Part shown: one piece after another, positions 1-13,534 of the stretch | Numbering within the stretch: the first letter of the stretch is position 1 | Layout: each line of letters starts with the position of its first letter | Assembly: GCA_030272155.1 (NCBI GenBank) | Contig: CP126191.1 | Location: 766,501 to 830,500 of the forward strand | DNA from: Tetradesmus obliquus | Lineage: Eukaryota; Chlorophyta; Chlorophyceae; Sphaeropleales; Scenedesmaceae | Direction: 5' to 3' | DNA: 64,000 nucleotides | Made by a program: the position numbers and the translations under genes | The notes under the pieces: generated by a model | The model's database searches: none | Seen by the model: only the letters and a program-made list of their open reading frames with translations | Told to the model about the DNA's origin: nothing

Positions 1-76
1 AAGCTGTCCGTGTGAAGCTGAGTGCCACAGCTGCCTGGCGGCTCGTCAGCCGCATTGTGCACAGAACAGTGTACAG

Positions 77-210
77 TGTACAGTGTAGCAGTGAGTGCAG
101 AGCTACCAGCGCCGCTGAATGTTGGCAGTCAAAGTGATGCCTGGAACACAGTGTTTGACTGCCAACACTGAGCGGCGCTGGTAGCTCTGCACTCACTGCT
201 TCACTGTACA
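77..210. repeat. Long fold-back inverted repeat (hairpin)
   Basis: Arms at 77-133 and 154-210 are reverse complements over 57 bases with about three mismatches, separated by a 20-base loop. No coding content is recognised. Such a structure could be a small non-autonomous transposon, a small-RNA precursor or a recent inverted duplication. The sequence shows the fold only; no terminal repeat with target-site duplication was evident. Confidence 0.85.
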
Positions 211-540
211 CTTTACTGTGCAAATGAGCCTGACGCACATGCTGCTGCCGCCGCCAAACCATTCCATCATCTGATTTGTCGTGCCTTAGCCGCTAGCAGC
301 AACACAGCCACGCTGCAGGGATGTCGCTGCATTGCCTCTGATCCTGCAGCCAGCTGGGCGCCACGCCTGCTGCTGTCATGCTTTGCTGTGCCTGAAAATA
401 GTAAGAACAACGGCCCACACTGCATGCCACTGCCAGTTCAAGCTGCTGATTCCTGCAGTCACCTGGGCGCCATGCCTGCCAGAGTTGACCCCACGTGGTT
501 GCTGCCATCGCTGGCCTTCCACGACTTCTTGATCTTCCAG

Positions 541-745
541 GCAAAGGGGTCCGCTGCCTCCTCTTCGCCTGCAGGACAGTGCAGCAGATGCAGAAAGTTC
601 ATAGCAACATTTACGGCGATGTTTCAAGGGCTGTTGGTGGTATTGGATCAGGCGAAGGGGTCCGCTGCCTCCTCCTCGCCTGCAGGACAGTGAAGGAGAT
701 GCAGAAAGTTCACAGCGGCGTTCACGGGGATGTTTACAGTCTGCT
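541..745 (+). repeat. Tandem duplication, two units about 111 bp apart, possibly exonic
   Basis: Units beginning at about 541 and 652 share a stretch of roughly 85 bases. On the plus strand both read as similar peptides (GVRCLLxACRTVxxMQKVH), and the second continues to a stop near 770. This may be the 3' exon of a gene entering from the left, with a partial copy before it, as seen at many exons in this window. No family is recognised and the coding call is weak. The rest of 211-1754 shows no gene I can support. Confidence 0.45.
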
Positions 746-1754
746 GTTTGAAGTCAACCCTGCCAGGTGATACCTGCCATAGCTTGCGCCTTGATGCTGC
801 TGCCACTGTACAGCGTACCTCAGCTAACAAATTGAACTGAATTAACGCCCCTAGCTGAAATCCAACAGTGTGCTGTGCAGCTAGATGCTGGGCACAGGTG
901 CACATGCTTTGCTCCCAACGTGCACTGCCCTCTCTGCCATCTGCTTCGGCCGCTTTGCTGCAAGAGATATTCAAGCTTGCTACATCTTTAGTAGACTTCA
1001 ATTTGGATCTGGCGCTATCAGCTGCACGCCTGATACCTGCTGCTGACTGTGCGGGCATGCAACAGCAGCAGCTGCAGCAGTAACAGCACATGCACGCGAT
1101 CCTCACCAGAAGTGATAACGTCCGGTCCTCCGTAAGCAACTACCGAGCGCCGTGGCACTGTTGGTCCGCTGCAACGCGAGAAAGCCAGCACCTGCTGCTT
1201 TCCAAGAGCCCTATGTGGCCCGTTCATGCGCAGGGGCATCTGAAGGCCGGCCATGTTCAAGGAAGGGTCAGGTATAGTAAATGATTTATTAGCAGTACAA
1301 AAGCGTCCTCACACTAGCAGCGATCAACAGCGGAGCCGTCTCGGCACAACGCCGAGGCCACAGCGGATACGCTGTGCAGCAGCAGCTCAACTTTTGCACA
1401 CAGAAACACTGCAAATCCCTTTGTCAGTCGACCAGCAGGCTAAGTGTGGGCCTAACGTTCGCCTCACTCAAATGGAGTAACACGTCACACTGACAGCTCA
1501 GCTGCTGCTTGAAGTTCAAAGACGGAAGCGAGCACCGAAAATCAGCAGGTCCCAGCCCGTGCACGTCACACCTGCTCAGCTGCTTCAGAAGCATCCATCA
1601 ACTGCCTTAATGGCCGGCCTACAGCAGCTTGTTGGCACTACAACACCTGCTGGTGCTGCAAACCCTACATGCTGCAGCAGCTGGCCATGGCGCCATCACT
1701 CACACACAAGGTGCTGCGCTGATGCTACGACAGCCACCCTCAGCTCTGCAGAGC

Positions 1755-3960
1755 TCACTGCTCCGCTGCTCTGCCTAGCGCTCGTGCTGCAGCTGTGCCT
1801 TGCCTGCCCTGCAGCGCTGCTATGAGCTGCAGCACCTGCTGCTCTGTCTCCTGCATGCTGCAGCCTGTGTCCAGCACAAAGTCTGCCAGCCGGCGCTTCT
1901 CTGCATCAGGTACCTGCAGCAGCAGCAGCAGCAGCAGTAGCAGCAGCAGCAGGTGTCAAGCCCCTTTTCAGCAGGTGTCGTCCTGCAAGCCACCAGCTTT
2001 TCTGTGCTGCACCGCCAGCTGCACTGCAACGCCATCATCAGCACACTGCCAGCTCAACGCATCTCCAGCGCATCACCCCAAATGCCAGCGCATACAGGTC
2101 ATAACAAAGTGCTGGCCCAGTGTTTTTGTGACAGCGACAGAGAATGAGCCCTGCTTGTCGGGCTCATGATCTGAAACGCTCCACTTCAAAACTCGAAATT
2201 TAAACAAAAAGCCGCACCTGCCGGGCGAGAATGGCCTCCAGCTTGTCCGCTGTCATGCCGGGCCGTGCCATCACCCGCTGCCGCTGCTGCTCAGCAGGCG
2301 CGCTGACCACCGCCACTGCATCCAGGCCTTGCTGCGCTTGTGTTTCGAACAGCAGCGGGATGTCAAACAGCAGCAGCGGGCTGCCGGCGGCCGCATGCTG
2401 CAGCATATGAAGCGCCAGCCGCGGCAGCAGGTCGGTGATCACAGGATGGCGTGCGTTAGGTTAGCGGGCAAGCACTCAGCACAGGCTGCAGGCCGTTGGT
2501 TGCCTGAACTATGTTGATGCTTATTCTGATGAACCGCAACAGAGCACCTCGGGGCAAAGGGCAGCTACATGTTGACAGCATTGCCACTCCACAACAGAGC
2601 ATGCCATTGTTACCCGTTGTACCACAGCCCCTCATCTGGCCATGGTCTACCCACTGCAAGAAGCCGCTCATCATCACACTCAACAGTGCTTGCAGGGGAG
2701 CAGGTTGCAAGCTTGCACTGTAGACTGCAGCTGTCCTAAACTCCACACATGCCAGCTGCACAGATGCGGCAAAGCACATGCTGCACACTGCAAGCTGCAG
2801 CAACAGATGAGCTGCTGGACAACATCTGGACTTAGCAACCAAATGCCGATGCACTACGCACAAGTCAGACTGCTGCAGTGCACCTTCACTGCCACGCGTT
2901 CGCTGAACGATCTCGGCATTTTCATGTCTCACCAGCTGTTGTGCAGCGCACAATCACTCACCTCCTGAATGAAATGCTTGCGCTCCTGCTCCACCAGGGG
3001 ATGCACAATGCCTTCCAGCTGCTTCATGGCAGCCTCATCCCCCACCACACACTGTTCCCTCAATGCAGACAGAACAGCGTACAGCCATATGCTCAGGAAC
3101 CACACTTTGGCAACAGCTGCTGCAGCACACTATCACGCACCTCCTGACTGAACTTGGCACGCCCTGCTCTGCTGCACAACCTCAGTGTTAGAGCTGAGAA
3201 GTCCCGCCCACCTCTGCAATAAACTGCTTGCGCTCCTGCTCCACCAATGGGTGCACAATGCCTTCCAGCTGCTTCATCGCAGCCTCATTTCCCACCACAC
3301 ACTTGCTGAGTGCTGCTCTATCAATGGCTCCATCCACCACTGCAGATGGGAAGGCAGCACCCACGGGTGCCACTGCTGCGCCGCCTGCCGAGTACAGCTT
3401 GTGCACCACTTCATCTGCACATAACACTGGCACGCCCTGCAAGCACACAGCAGCGGCAGTTGACAGGTTGAGGTTATGTGTGAGGCCAGTGGCTGGAGTG
3501 GCAACAGGGATGTGTGCACTTTCTCATCTGCATACAGCACAAGCACGCCTTGCATTCGCACACATAGCAGCAGTTGACAGGTTGAGGCAGTATGTGAGGC
3601 CAGCAACTGCAGTGGCGGCAGTGGGCAGCCTGGCACCGTGCAACAGCGCAAGCATGTTGCTGTCTGTGACATGACATGCATGACTACCAGCTCTGTGCTG
3701 CAGCTGCTGGCTGCTATGAACTGTTGCTGCATCACACCCATACTCTCTTGTGGATGCAGCAACCTCTGACATATGCGCTGCAACCGTGCGACATTGAGTG
3801 CTGCACTGCACTTTGTGAATGCAAGCAGCAAGAACAGTTGCCCACACACCTGCTGCTTAAAGAAGGCAGACACCGTACTCTTGCCCATTCCTATCGATCC
3901 AGTAAGGCCACATAGGAATGGAAGCTGCTTGATGCTGCTGCTACTGGTGCTGCTTTCCAT
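1755..3960 (-). CDS. Dephospho-CoA kinase (CoaE family), split by introns
   Basis: Catalyses the last step of coenzyme A synthesis, ATP-dependent phosphorylation of the 3'-hydroxyl of dephospho-CoA. Exon 1 (3960-3850) starts at an ATG and carries the P-loop [12 protein letters not shown]. Exon 2 (3436-3212) has the family stretch [12 protein letters not shown] and ends in [14 protein letters not shown]. Exon 3 (about 2442-2218) has [14 protein letters not shown] and the lid-like region ending EAILARQ. Exon 4 (1913-1755) has [15 protein letters not shown] and the stop. Joins 1-2 and 3-4 are in phase. The 5' side of exon 3 is not: no AG acceptor lies between an in-frame TAA just upstream and position 2442, so that join is unresolved. 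Length, about 240 residues, suits a single-domain enzyme. Partial exon 2 copies flank it in both introns. No transit peptide was placed. Confidence 0.85.
2965..3060 (-). repeat. Downstream partial copy of CoaE exon 2 with donor site
   Basis: In the intron after exon 2 there is a second copy of the exon's last part, reading [19 protein letters not shown] on the minus strand and ending in GAG followed by GTGAGT. The true exon end at 3212 is followed by GTGGGC, so the copy has the closer match to the donor consensus. Use of this donor would extend or alter the mRNA. Confidence 0.8.
3505..3565 (-). repeat. Upstream partial copy of CoaE exon 2 with acceptor-side sequence
   Basis: On the minus strand this stretch reads [12 protein letters not shown], a diverged copy of the start of exon 2 ([12 protein letters not shown]), preceded by intron-like sequence resembling that before exon 2. 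It lies upstream of the real exon, as expected for a junction-spanning tandem duplication. Confidence 0.7.
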
Positions 3961-4565
3961 GCCTGCTGGTGCTGCTGATGCGCGCTGCAGTGAATGCGCC
4001 TGCTGTTGCTGCCTCTGCTGCCGCTGCTGAAGTGCTGCTGAGATGTTGTGCAACTGAAGCTGAAGCTTAGTGTTGTAAGAAAGGCGACAGGTGGGGATGC
4101 AATTGTGGGGAGTGTGGGTGGCGTGTGCGCGTGAGCAGGGCTGGGTGGCAGTTGGCAGGGCCAGCATTACATACAATGCCAAAGCAGCAAGTTCCTCTTG
4201 GGGTCAGTTCAGAACGGATTGTTGCTGTGAAGAGCTCATGACAAAGGGTCTTCAAATGCTGGCTGAGCTGAAGGCTGTGCTGTTGTGAGCATCACTAGAT
4301 GTGTCAGCAGTGAACCGCGCCATGACGCCCCCCTGTCATGTGATGTGTATGTTCAGGCCTGCAGTGCTGAAGGAGGCCCTGGAGGGCTTGGCTACGCACC
4401 AGCCAGCGTAAATGTGTGTTTTGGGTAGATTTACGTGCTTCACATCTTGCAGGACAACATAATGAAACAACCCTTGATTTTGGTTCTGCCTTGGCTCGCT
4501 GCACCGTATGGCACGTAGACAGTAGTCCTCAACACTGTCTCGAAACTGCGTCAGACATTGCTACG

Positions 4566-6883
4566 ATGTCTTTCACGCTGTCCAGCCCCTTCGCTTCGAT
4601 AAGCGGAGAGGCCCTTGAGGAGGTTGAGAACGCAAATCCCGATGTTTTGGGTCAAGAAGAGGAGATCATATTAGATGATTATGCTGGAGCAGACGACAGC
4701 GCATTCGAGGTGCGCTGTGCCTGCTTCACCGGACCTGCAAGCGGTGTTCCGTTTTGCCACGGTAGCTATGGGTCCGCAGTACTCAGACAATGCATGTTCG
4801 CCAGATGTTATACGGATTTATATGTAAGACGCAGCTGTCGCTGTGCACCTCGCACGTGTCAGTTTCAGTTGCCTGGCCTTCACACCAGCAGCAGCAGCAG
4901 CAGCAGTGCAACAGCAGCAGTACTGATTCCAGGCACAGTGCTTGCTGGATTGTTTCAGCAACAGCAGTGGATGAGTCAAAGTCTGGCATCCTAAGCTTGC
5001 TCTTATGTCTGCGCTTTCATGCTGCTGTTCAGCCACGTTTGACATACCGGTGCTGCTGCTATGTTTTTCTGCTGCTCATGGTGACAATCCCGTCTCGCCC
5101 TGCCCACTGAACTCATTTTGAATTCATGTAACAACAAATGTAACAGGTGGAGGACCTGGACCCACTGTCAGCCCTGGAGAAGTACTGCCGCAGCGACTTG
5201 CCAGCTCAGCGGCTGACGTATGCAGCAGTAAGTGCAGCAAACAATCCACCAGCTCAGGCTCAAAAGCAGCACTTGATATCATGCAACATGTCAGCACAGC
5301 AGCTAGCAGCAAGCAGGTGACTTCCAGCAACCAGCTGGCCCTCTACACATCTGCAACTGTGTGCCAACGGCGTACGCTTGCACTCGGCAGCTGCTGCTAT
5401 CCTGAAACAGCACATTGCTGCCTAATGTGTCTGTTGACGCTTATGACACCAGTGCTGCTCCTGCTGCTGCTGCTGCTGCTGCTGCAGGGCATCGGTGCTG
5501 CTGTGGTTGAGCTGGAGTCATCAGCAGTGTCAGGCAGCCTGGTGTGCCTGCTGCGGGAGCTGCTGGGTGATGTGTACGCAGACGTGCGCCTCACCGCACT
5601 GCAGCAGGTGCTGGCAGTAGGTGAGCGTGTTGAATGTCCATACATGGAAAACATTGGGAACGCATGCACTTTGCAGCTGCTGAGCGGCCTCCAGCGTGCT
5701 ATGGCTTATCACAAAGCGCGCTTCAAGCGGCAAGTTGCGCCATGCAGATGCCGACTCACCACCAGACTGATTCGCTGTCGAAGTTGCAATGCAAACTCCT
5801 GCAATACCTGAGCAATATCTGAGTTGACACAGTAGCACCTGCTGAGGATGTGTCCTTCCTCTCTGTTTTTTGCCGTGCAGCACGGCGGCTGCGTGCCCCT
5901 GGCATGACGTTTCAAGGCGACCTGGAGTCACTGTGGGACATGGTGCAGCCGCTGCTGCTTGACGCTGACGTGGAGGTGAGCCGGTGGCAGCAGCAGCAGC
6001 GGCGGCGTCGGCCGCAACAACAGCAGCAGTGGTGGCGGCGGCGGCGGCAGATTTTGCGGCTGCAGCAGCAGCAGCAGCAGTCTGGACACTGGCTGAAGCT
6101 GTTGCCAATTGTTTTTATAACACTGTTTGCAGCAGCAACGCCAACAACAGCAGTAGCAGCAGCAGCAGCAGCAGACCGTTGTTGGAGCACTGTCAACCTA
6201 AAGCTGTCAAGTTGCTTCTTGACGTGTCATGTGTTGCCGCCTGTGCAGAACCAGGAGGCAGCTGCATCCGTGCTTGCTGAGCTCACTCACCTGGTGGCGT
6301 GGGGCAATGCAGTGGCAGCCAGCCAGAAGCTGGTGTGGGCAGTACAGCGCCTGGCGAGGCTGCCTCAAGAATTGGCAACTGAGGGAGCTCTGGCAGCACT
6401 GCGGCTCATCACAGAGGTGTGTTCAGTATCTGATTGATAAGGCTGTAATGCGGCTGTGTCACAGTCTGAGTGTGCAGCAAGTGCAGCAAGCGCAGCGGCT
6501 GCCTTAGGATATGACTGCTGCATTTGCAGTGGCATTGCGTAAGGGGCCTGATGTTGGGTTTGGGGGTGTTTGCTGCATGGGCTGTGGCAGCCAGCCAGAA
6601 GCTGGTGTGGGCAGTACAGCGGCTGGCGAGGCTGCCGCAGGAGCTAGCAACTGAGGGAGCACTGGCAGCACTGCGGCTCATTACAGAAGTGCGTGCTGCA
6701 GCTTCGCATGTGTGTCGACTTGTCGCAAAGCAGCAGGTTGCGGTATCTGCAGCGGCAGTGCGTGTGCGGACGACTGCTGCATGAGCTGCCCACTCAGGGG
6801 GCGCTGGCAGCAGCACACAGGTGCACAGGTGCATGCGCGCCTGTGCCTCACTGTAATGCTGCTGCTGCTGCTGCTCCTGCTGC

Positions 6884-6925
<42 letters not shown>

Positions 6926-9900
6926 AATGTCAGGTGGTGGTGCCGCGGCCGGGCTCCCCGCTGTGCTTTGCTGCCATTGAGCACTTTGCAGTGGCGACGT
7001 TCAAGGACATGGCGGCCTACGAGCGCAGCGCTGACGTGCGGCAGGTGAGGCAGCTGCTTTGCCTGCTGCTGCACTGTTTTGGCAGATAGCAGCAAGATAA
7101 AATTTGCTGTGGTACCTATAAAATCAGGAGCTGCATGCGACTCATGACAAGCTGGTGGCCCTGTGTGATGTGCTGCTGCTGCTGCTGCTGCTGCCTCTTT
7201 GCAGGCTGTTGCGCTGCTGCTGCCGCGCTTTGTGCGCCACATGCCGCCATCAGTGCGAGCCATGGTGCTGCCAGGTGCGTGTGGCATGTCTTCTGCCTTT
7301 CAGGTCCTCCTTTGCGACTTGGATCTCAAAAGATGCCATGTCGTTCAGCCGTGACAGTTTGCACCTTCACTCTTCAGTTGCCTGCTTGCTGGTTTTCGGC
7401 AGAATTTCTGCGCCTCCTACAGAGCACTTGGCGATTTTAGCAGGAGCGCTTTAAAATCGTGAGAGTGTTTTCATACGATGTAGCACCTCACATCTCGCAT
7501 CCCCCACGCTCAAAATGGGTGCAAAACTTTTCTCCCTATTGGCTGCTGGTCTGCAGTTCGCTGCATCTCACCAGCGCACCGCACTGCATATCACCTTACT
7601 GCTGCTCACCCATTGCTGTCGATCCATCAACCCCTTCAATCCCGCAGGTCTGCTCAAAACCCTGGCCTCAGACACGCACTGGAACGTGCGCGCTGAAGTA
7701 CCCGACATGCTGATCAACCTGCTGGCGGTGACTCAGCACAACCAGCAGTCAAACCTCCACAACTCGGTCAACCCTCAAGGCCAGGGTCAAAGTAATGGTC
7801 AAAGTAACAACCCTGGGCAGTTCGGCACAGGGCTTAGCGGGTCGTTTGACCCTTTCAGTGAGACGCCGCAGCAGCAGCCGGGTGAGACCAGCCATACTGC
7901 TGCAGCAGTGGGTGAGGCTGCTGCTGCCGCTGCTGGTGCTGCTGTTGGCGGGTTCACTCTGGAGGAGCGCAAGGCAATCTGGTGAGAGGCACGAAAGACT
8001 GGCAGGGCATGCAGACGAATTATTCAAGTTGCTAGCTGCTTTGGTGATTGTTGAGGTCGGGCTGGGCCATGTTGATGAAGATGATGTGCCAAACGCCAAC
8101 AGATAACCGACATCTGCAATGCATCTGCATGCTGTCGCCAGATTTGCGGCAACCACCACACGTGGCGCTAGCAGCCATCGCCATTTTGATTTTTTCAAAC
8201 ATTACTTCTGATGCACTGCTTCGATGCCTGCAGTGAGGCGGCCGACAAGCTGTGCAAGGACCCCAGCCACTTAGTCAAGGTGCCCGCACTGACTTACAGC
8301 AGCATATACTGCACTGCTCTCTGATGCACCGCTCTCATTTGTACTGCTCTCTATTGTACCGCCTGCAGCGAGGCGGCTGATAAGTTGTGCAGGGACGCCT
8401 TTGTCTCATGTACTGCTCTGTTGTACTGCTCTGTTGTACTGCTCTGTTGTACTGCTCTGTTGTACTGCTCTGTTGTACTGCTTGCGTGCCTGCTGTTTGC
8501 AGCGAGGCGGCGGACAAGCTGTGCAGGGACGCCTCTCACTTAGTCAAGGTGCCTGCGCTGGCCTCACTGGGCCAGCTGCTGCCGCTGCTGCCGGCAGCAG
8601 ACGCAGCAGCAGCCAAGCCGCCGCTACTGGCGCTGCTGGCCAGTACGGCCAAGCCGCCGGCCACCATTGCAGGTGTGAGGGCATGTGATTTTTGTGCACA
8701 GCCTGCCTGCATGCGTTGCTGTGTGGTGAATGTTTGCGTGCATGAAAATAACATGGTTGTGTGTATGCGCATGCGTTGCAACCTATGTTGTGCTTCGCTC
8801 TATTTCATGTGTTTGTATGTCATGGATCATCGAATGTGACTGATCGAACATTGCGGATACATGTAACATCCCAGCCGCCGCTGCTGGCGCTGCTGGCAAG
8901 CACGGCCAAGCCGCCGGTTGTCATTGCAGGTGCGAGATGCTTCATGGCTTGCTTGCCTGCGGCGTCTGCTGTATGGTGCATAGGTTGTGTGTGTACTCAT
9001 GGGTTGTAGCCTGTTGTCACGCAGTGACAGTGAAATGCCCACAAGATGGTGCAGTGAATGCACATGCAGTTCCACCTTCCGCTGTATATGTGACACTGCA
9101 CTTGATGCAAAGGAGTTAGTGCATTTACCCATCGTTGCACACTCGTGTACGCCTGCACTTCTTGCAGGTGTGCGCGTGCCTCCTCAGCTCTGTGCGCCAA
9201 GGCTGTCTGGTAGAGCAGCACCGCCAAGGCAGCGGCGGCAGCAGCAGCGGCGGCCAGGCAGGGCCCGGCAGCAGCAGCAGCGCAAGCAGCAGCAGGAAGA
9301 GCAGCCGCATGATCAGCAGCAGCAGCAGCAGCAGCAAGATGGCGCTTTGAACCATGTACTGGAACAGAGTGAAGGTCTTGCAGAACAGCCAAGCAGCAGC
9401 AGCAGCGCTACGGAAGCTGCAACGCAATCACAAGCAGTAGATGTTGCAGAAGCCGAGGCGTCTGCTGCTACACTTTACAGCAGCCCTGCTGAGGACAGCA
9501 CGGCTGCAGCAGCTGAGCCATCCACCACCAGCAGCAGCAGCAGCAGCAGTGATGTCAGAGGTGCCGCAGACATTGTTACTTCTGTGGAGGCTGCTGAGGC
9601 ACCCAGCGGCAGCAGCAGCAGCAGCAGCATGGCAGACGAATCTGCAACCACAGAGCCTGCAGCGGAAGCAGCAACCACAGCAGAAGAGTCTAGGCCTGCT
9701 GTGTTGACAACAGACGCACCATCAGCAGATGCAGCAGCTGCTGCTGTTGATGATGCGGCTCAGAATTCAGCACAGCAGGTTGAAGCTCCTGTTGACAGGT
9801 TGCAGCAGCAGCAGCAAACTGCAGCGCAGCAGCCGCCTCAGCAGCAAGAGCTGCAGCAGCAGCAAGAGCTGCAGCAGCAGCACTCGCAGCAGCAGCAGCA

Positions 9901-11362
9901 GCAGCAGCGTGCTGTGCATGTTGCGCCACGGGGCACTGCTGCTGCTGAGCTGCCGCTGGCGTGTGCATTCCACCTGGGCAAGGTAAGGCCTTGCTGTGAT
10001 CGAGCAACAGCACAGCAGCAACAGCAAAACACGTGTTGTATGCATTCTGATGAGTGCCTACGCCCTTGTTGACCAGAACCTCTGCTCTGCCAGGCTTGTC
10101 GCATAAACATGTTGAAAACCTCCCATGCGACAAACCGCACTGACATGTACTGCGCAGTGCAGCTGTGTATTACCCGCCAATGATAAGCAAGCAAACACAT
10201 CCACAGAACCCATCTGTTACCGTTTACATTTTCATGCACCTGGATGCTAAAGCCTGTGTTTCAACCCTGCAGGTGGCAAGGCACGTGGGCGGCAGCCACT
10301 GGCCAGTGCTGCAGCATACACAACACTCTGCTAGTGGAAACCTGTCCATCCAGCTGTATGCCACCAACACTTGCATGTCAATAACACCTGCATGTTGCAC
10401 TTCTGCAGGTGGCAAGGCACGTGGGCGGCAGCCACTGGCCAGTGCTGCAGCCCGCCTACATCTCCCTGGCAGCAGCAGCAGTAGCAGGGGACGCTGATGT
10501 GGCCGCTGCGCTGCTGCTGGGCTTCCCTGACCTGGCAGCAGCACTGGGGCCGGGGCCCACGCGTGCTGTGCTGGTGCCTGTGATGCTGGAGCTGCTGCAC
10601 GGGCAGCTGGTAAGTGGTTTGTTACGGCTGATGTTACTTTGAGTTGCATGTCCTGTAACAGAGCATGCAAGTCTGTTGGTGCCGGTGATGCTGGAGCTGC
10701 TGCACCGCCAGCTGGCGAGTCGCATGTTGTGGCCTTTGGATTGTTGACTAAGCAGGAGGTGCAAGTTTGCCGGTGCGCTGCTGCTGGGCTTCCCTGACCT
10801 GGCAGCAGCACTGGGGCCGGGGCCCACGCGTGCTGTGCTGGTGCTGGTCATGCTGGAGCTGCTGCACGGACAGCTGGTGAGTTTCTGTGTAACGTCATTT
10901 GTGTGTTAGAACACAGTGGGTATTTTGGCAGGTGCTGGTGCCAGTGTTGCTGGAGCTGCTGCACGGACAGCTGGTGAGTTGGGTGTCATGTCATTTGTGT
11001 GTTATTACGCACGTTGGTCTATGTGGTGTGTTGGAGGTATTGGAGGCAGCGTCAGCTGCAGTGCCACCAGTCAGCTGGAGTGATATCAATATGACAGCAT
11101 GCTGGTGCTGTAATTTTTCCTGACTTAACAAGTACCGCTGCTGCTACCGCTGCTGCTGCTGCTGCTGTTTTTACCTTTGTAGGAGCTGCTGGTCCCTGTG
11201 CTGCCAATGATGCTGTACGACGTGCCTCTGCTGTGCTTTGGTGACTGAAAGAGTGCTGCTGCTGCTGCTGCTGCTGCTGTATCTACCTGGTCAGGAGCTG
11301 CTGTCCCCTGTTCTGTCAGTGATGCTGTACGACATGCCGCTGCTGTGCTCTGCTGACTGAAA

Positions 11363-11401
<39 letters not shown>

Positions 11402-13501
11402 TTTGCTTGTCAGGAGCTGCTGGCCCCTGTGCTGTCAGTGATGCTGTACGACATCACAGCAGCGCTGCCGGGTGACCTGCGCATCTGCCTGCTGCAGCTG
11501 CTGCCCAGCCTCGCCATTCAGCCAGGTGCGGCATAGCTTGATGATGCTATTATCATATGCATATTACGCAATCGTTGCAAGACCTTCATGGGGCATCAGC
11601 AACTGCAGTTGAGATGGCTGCCCAGCCTCGCCATACAACCAGGTGCGGCAAAGTTTACTGACGACTGCAAGAGATCTGAAATTGCTGTAGTTGTGACTGA
11701 GTGTGCATGAGGTGGCGGCGGTGGCAGCAATTGCGAGAGCTATACGATATTGCAGAGTGTGTGTTGCTGATTTAAGCTGAAAGTGGATTCCTGGTGTGGT
11801 GTGGATCACAAAGTGCGCCATCGTGCATCGCGTTATACACACGTACTTTAATCTGGTTTCCATGCAATTGCTTTACTCAATTTGGTTGAATGGCTGTTTG
11901 CTGCAGACCGGGAAGTGGCTGGGGACTGGCGGGCGCGCATGGCAGTAGCGCAGCACCTACCAGCAGTAGCACGCGTGCTGACGCCACCCCAAGTGGCCTA
12001 CTGCGTCTGGCCGCTGCTGCTGACGCTCGCCAAGGACCCTGTGGCAGCAGTGCGTGCTGCAGCAGCGGCACAAGTGGGGCCGCTGCTGCTGCAGCTGCCC
12101 GACACAGACACGCCTGCAGAGGAGTGTGCTGCGGCGGCAGCGGCTGCTGCTGCTGCCGCAGATGCGGCTAGCACAAGCAGCGCGGAAGATAATGCAGCAG
12201 CTGTAGCAGCTTCCAGGGGCAGTGCTGACTGTCCCACCAGTACAGCAGCAGCAGCAGCAGCAGGAGTGGCTCCTGCTGGCGAAACAGCAGCAGCTGCAGT
12301 TGGCAGCTCAACACAGGCTGGCAACCATCTGCAGCAGCCTGAGAATGAGCAGCAGCAGCAGCAGCAGCAGCAGGCAGCTCCAGGGCTTGGGGCTGAATTG
12401 TATCCCCATTACCTGCAGCAGCAGCAGCAGCCTGACCCAAGCAGCAGCACAGCTGCAGCAGACACTGCTGCAGCAGCGTTCAACAGCTCACCACCCCTGG
12501 ACACGCACCAGCAGGAGCTCGACTTGCAGGAGGAGCAGCAGCAGCAGCAAGAGCAGCAGCAGGGTCTGCCGCCTCAGTCAAAACCAGCGAAGCAGCCGCA
12601 GCGTCAGCGCAGGGGCAGGCTGGCAAAGATGAAGAAGGGGCTGCTGAGTGGGCTGCAGAGCCTGCAGCAGCACTTGCAGGACGGCCTGCAGCAAGGGGTG
12701 AGTTTGACCAGCTTTGACCAATGTTTGACCAAGTTTCAAGAATAATCAGGTAGCACATTATGGGTACTATTCACAGGTGACATGAATGCTTGCAGGCGGC
12801 TGTGGCTTGATACTGGTATGTCAATACAGCATGTTTGAGCAGCGACAGTCTCCAGGCGCATAGGCGGCTTGACATGACCTTGCCGTGACATGTGCTGACA
12901 TGCCAACCTGCTGCATGACCAGTGAACCTTGTTATTACATGTTATTTTGTCACTGTTTTTTGACCGCAGGTCGACATGGTCAAGGAGTCAGGCGGCCTGC
13001 AGCGTCAACCTACTGCATGTCCATTTGGCTGTGTCATAACATGTTATTTTGTCACTGTTGTTGACCGCAGGTTGACATGGTCAAAGAGTCAGGCGGCCTG
13101 CAGCGGGCACTGAGTGAAGTGGACAGCCAGCTGCAGTGGCTGCAGCAGCAGCCCACTGGCACCATGCTGCGAAACATCGGGCAGAAAATATCTTCTGCAG
13201 CAGCCGGCAGCAGCAATGCAGCAGCATCGGGCATGTCCGCTGCAGCTGGGACTGGCGCGAGCAGCGCTGCTGCTGTGTGCCCGAATGCGTACTACTCGCT
13301 CGGGCAGTTGGAGGGGCAGCTAGGGTCGTTAAATGCTATGGAGGCGATTGTAGATCCCTGCAAGTATCTGCCGACTCCCTCGTGGCCTGCGCTAGCAGTT
13401 GACTTGGCAGCGCTTGCTAAAGGCAGCAGCAGCACGGAGCGCCAGGCGTTTGTGGCAGCAGCGGGCAGCATCCTAGCAGCACACAAGCAGCGCACAGCGG
13501 C

Positions 13502-13534
<33 letters not shown>

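Noticed and set aside
2430..2470. AT-AC (U12-type) intron before CoaE exon 3
   Set aside because: A CCTAAC-like branch motif and an AC are present, but no matching ATATCC donor was found.
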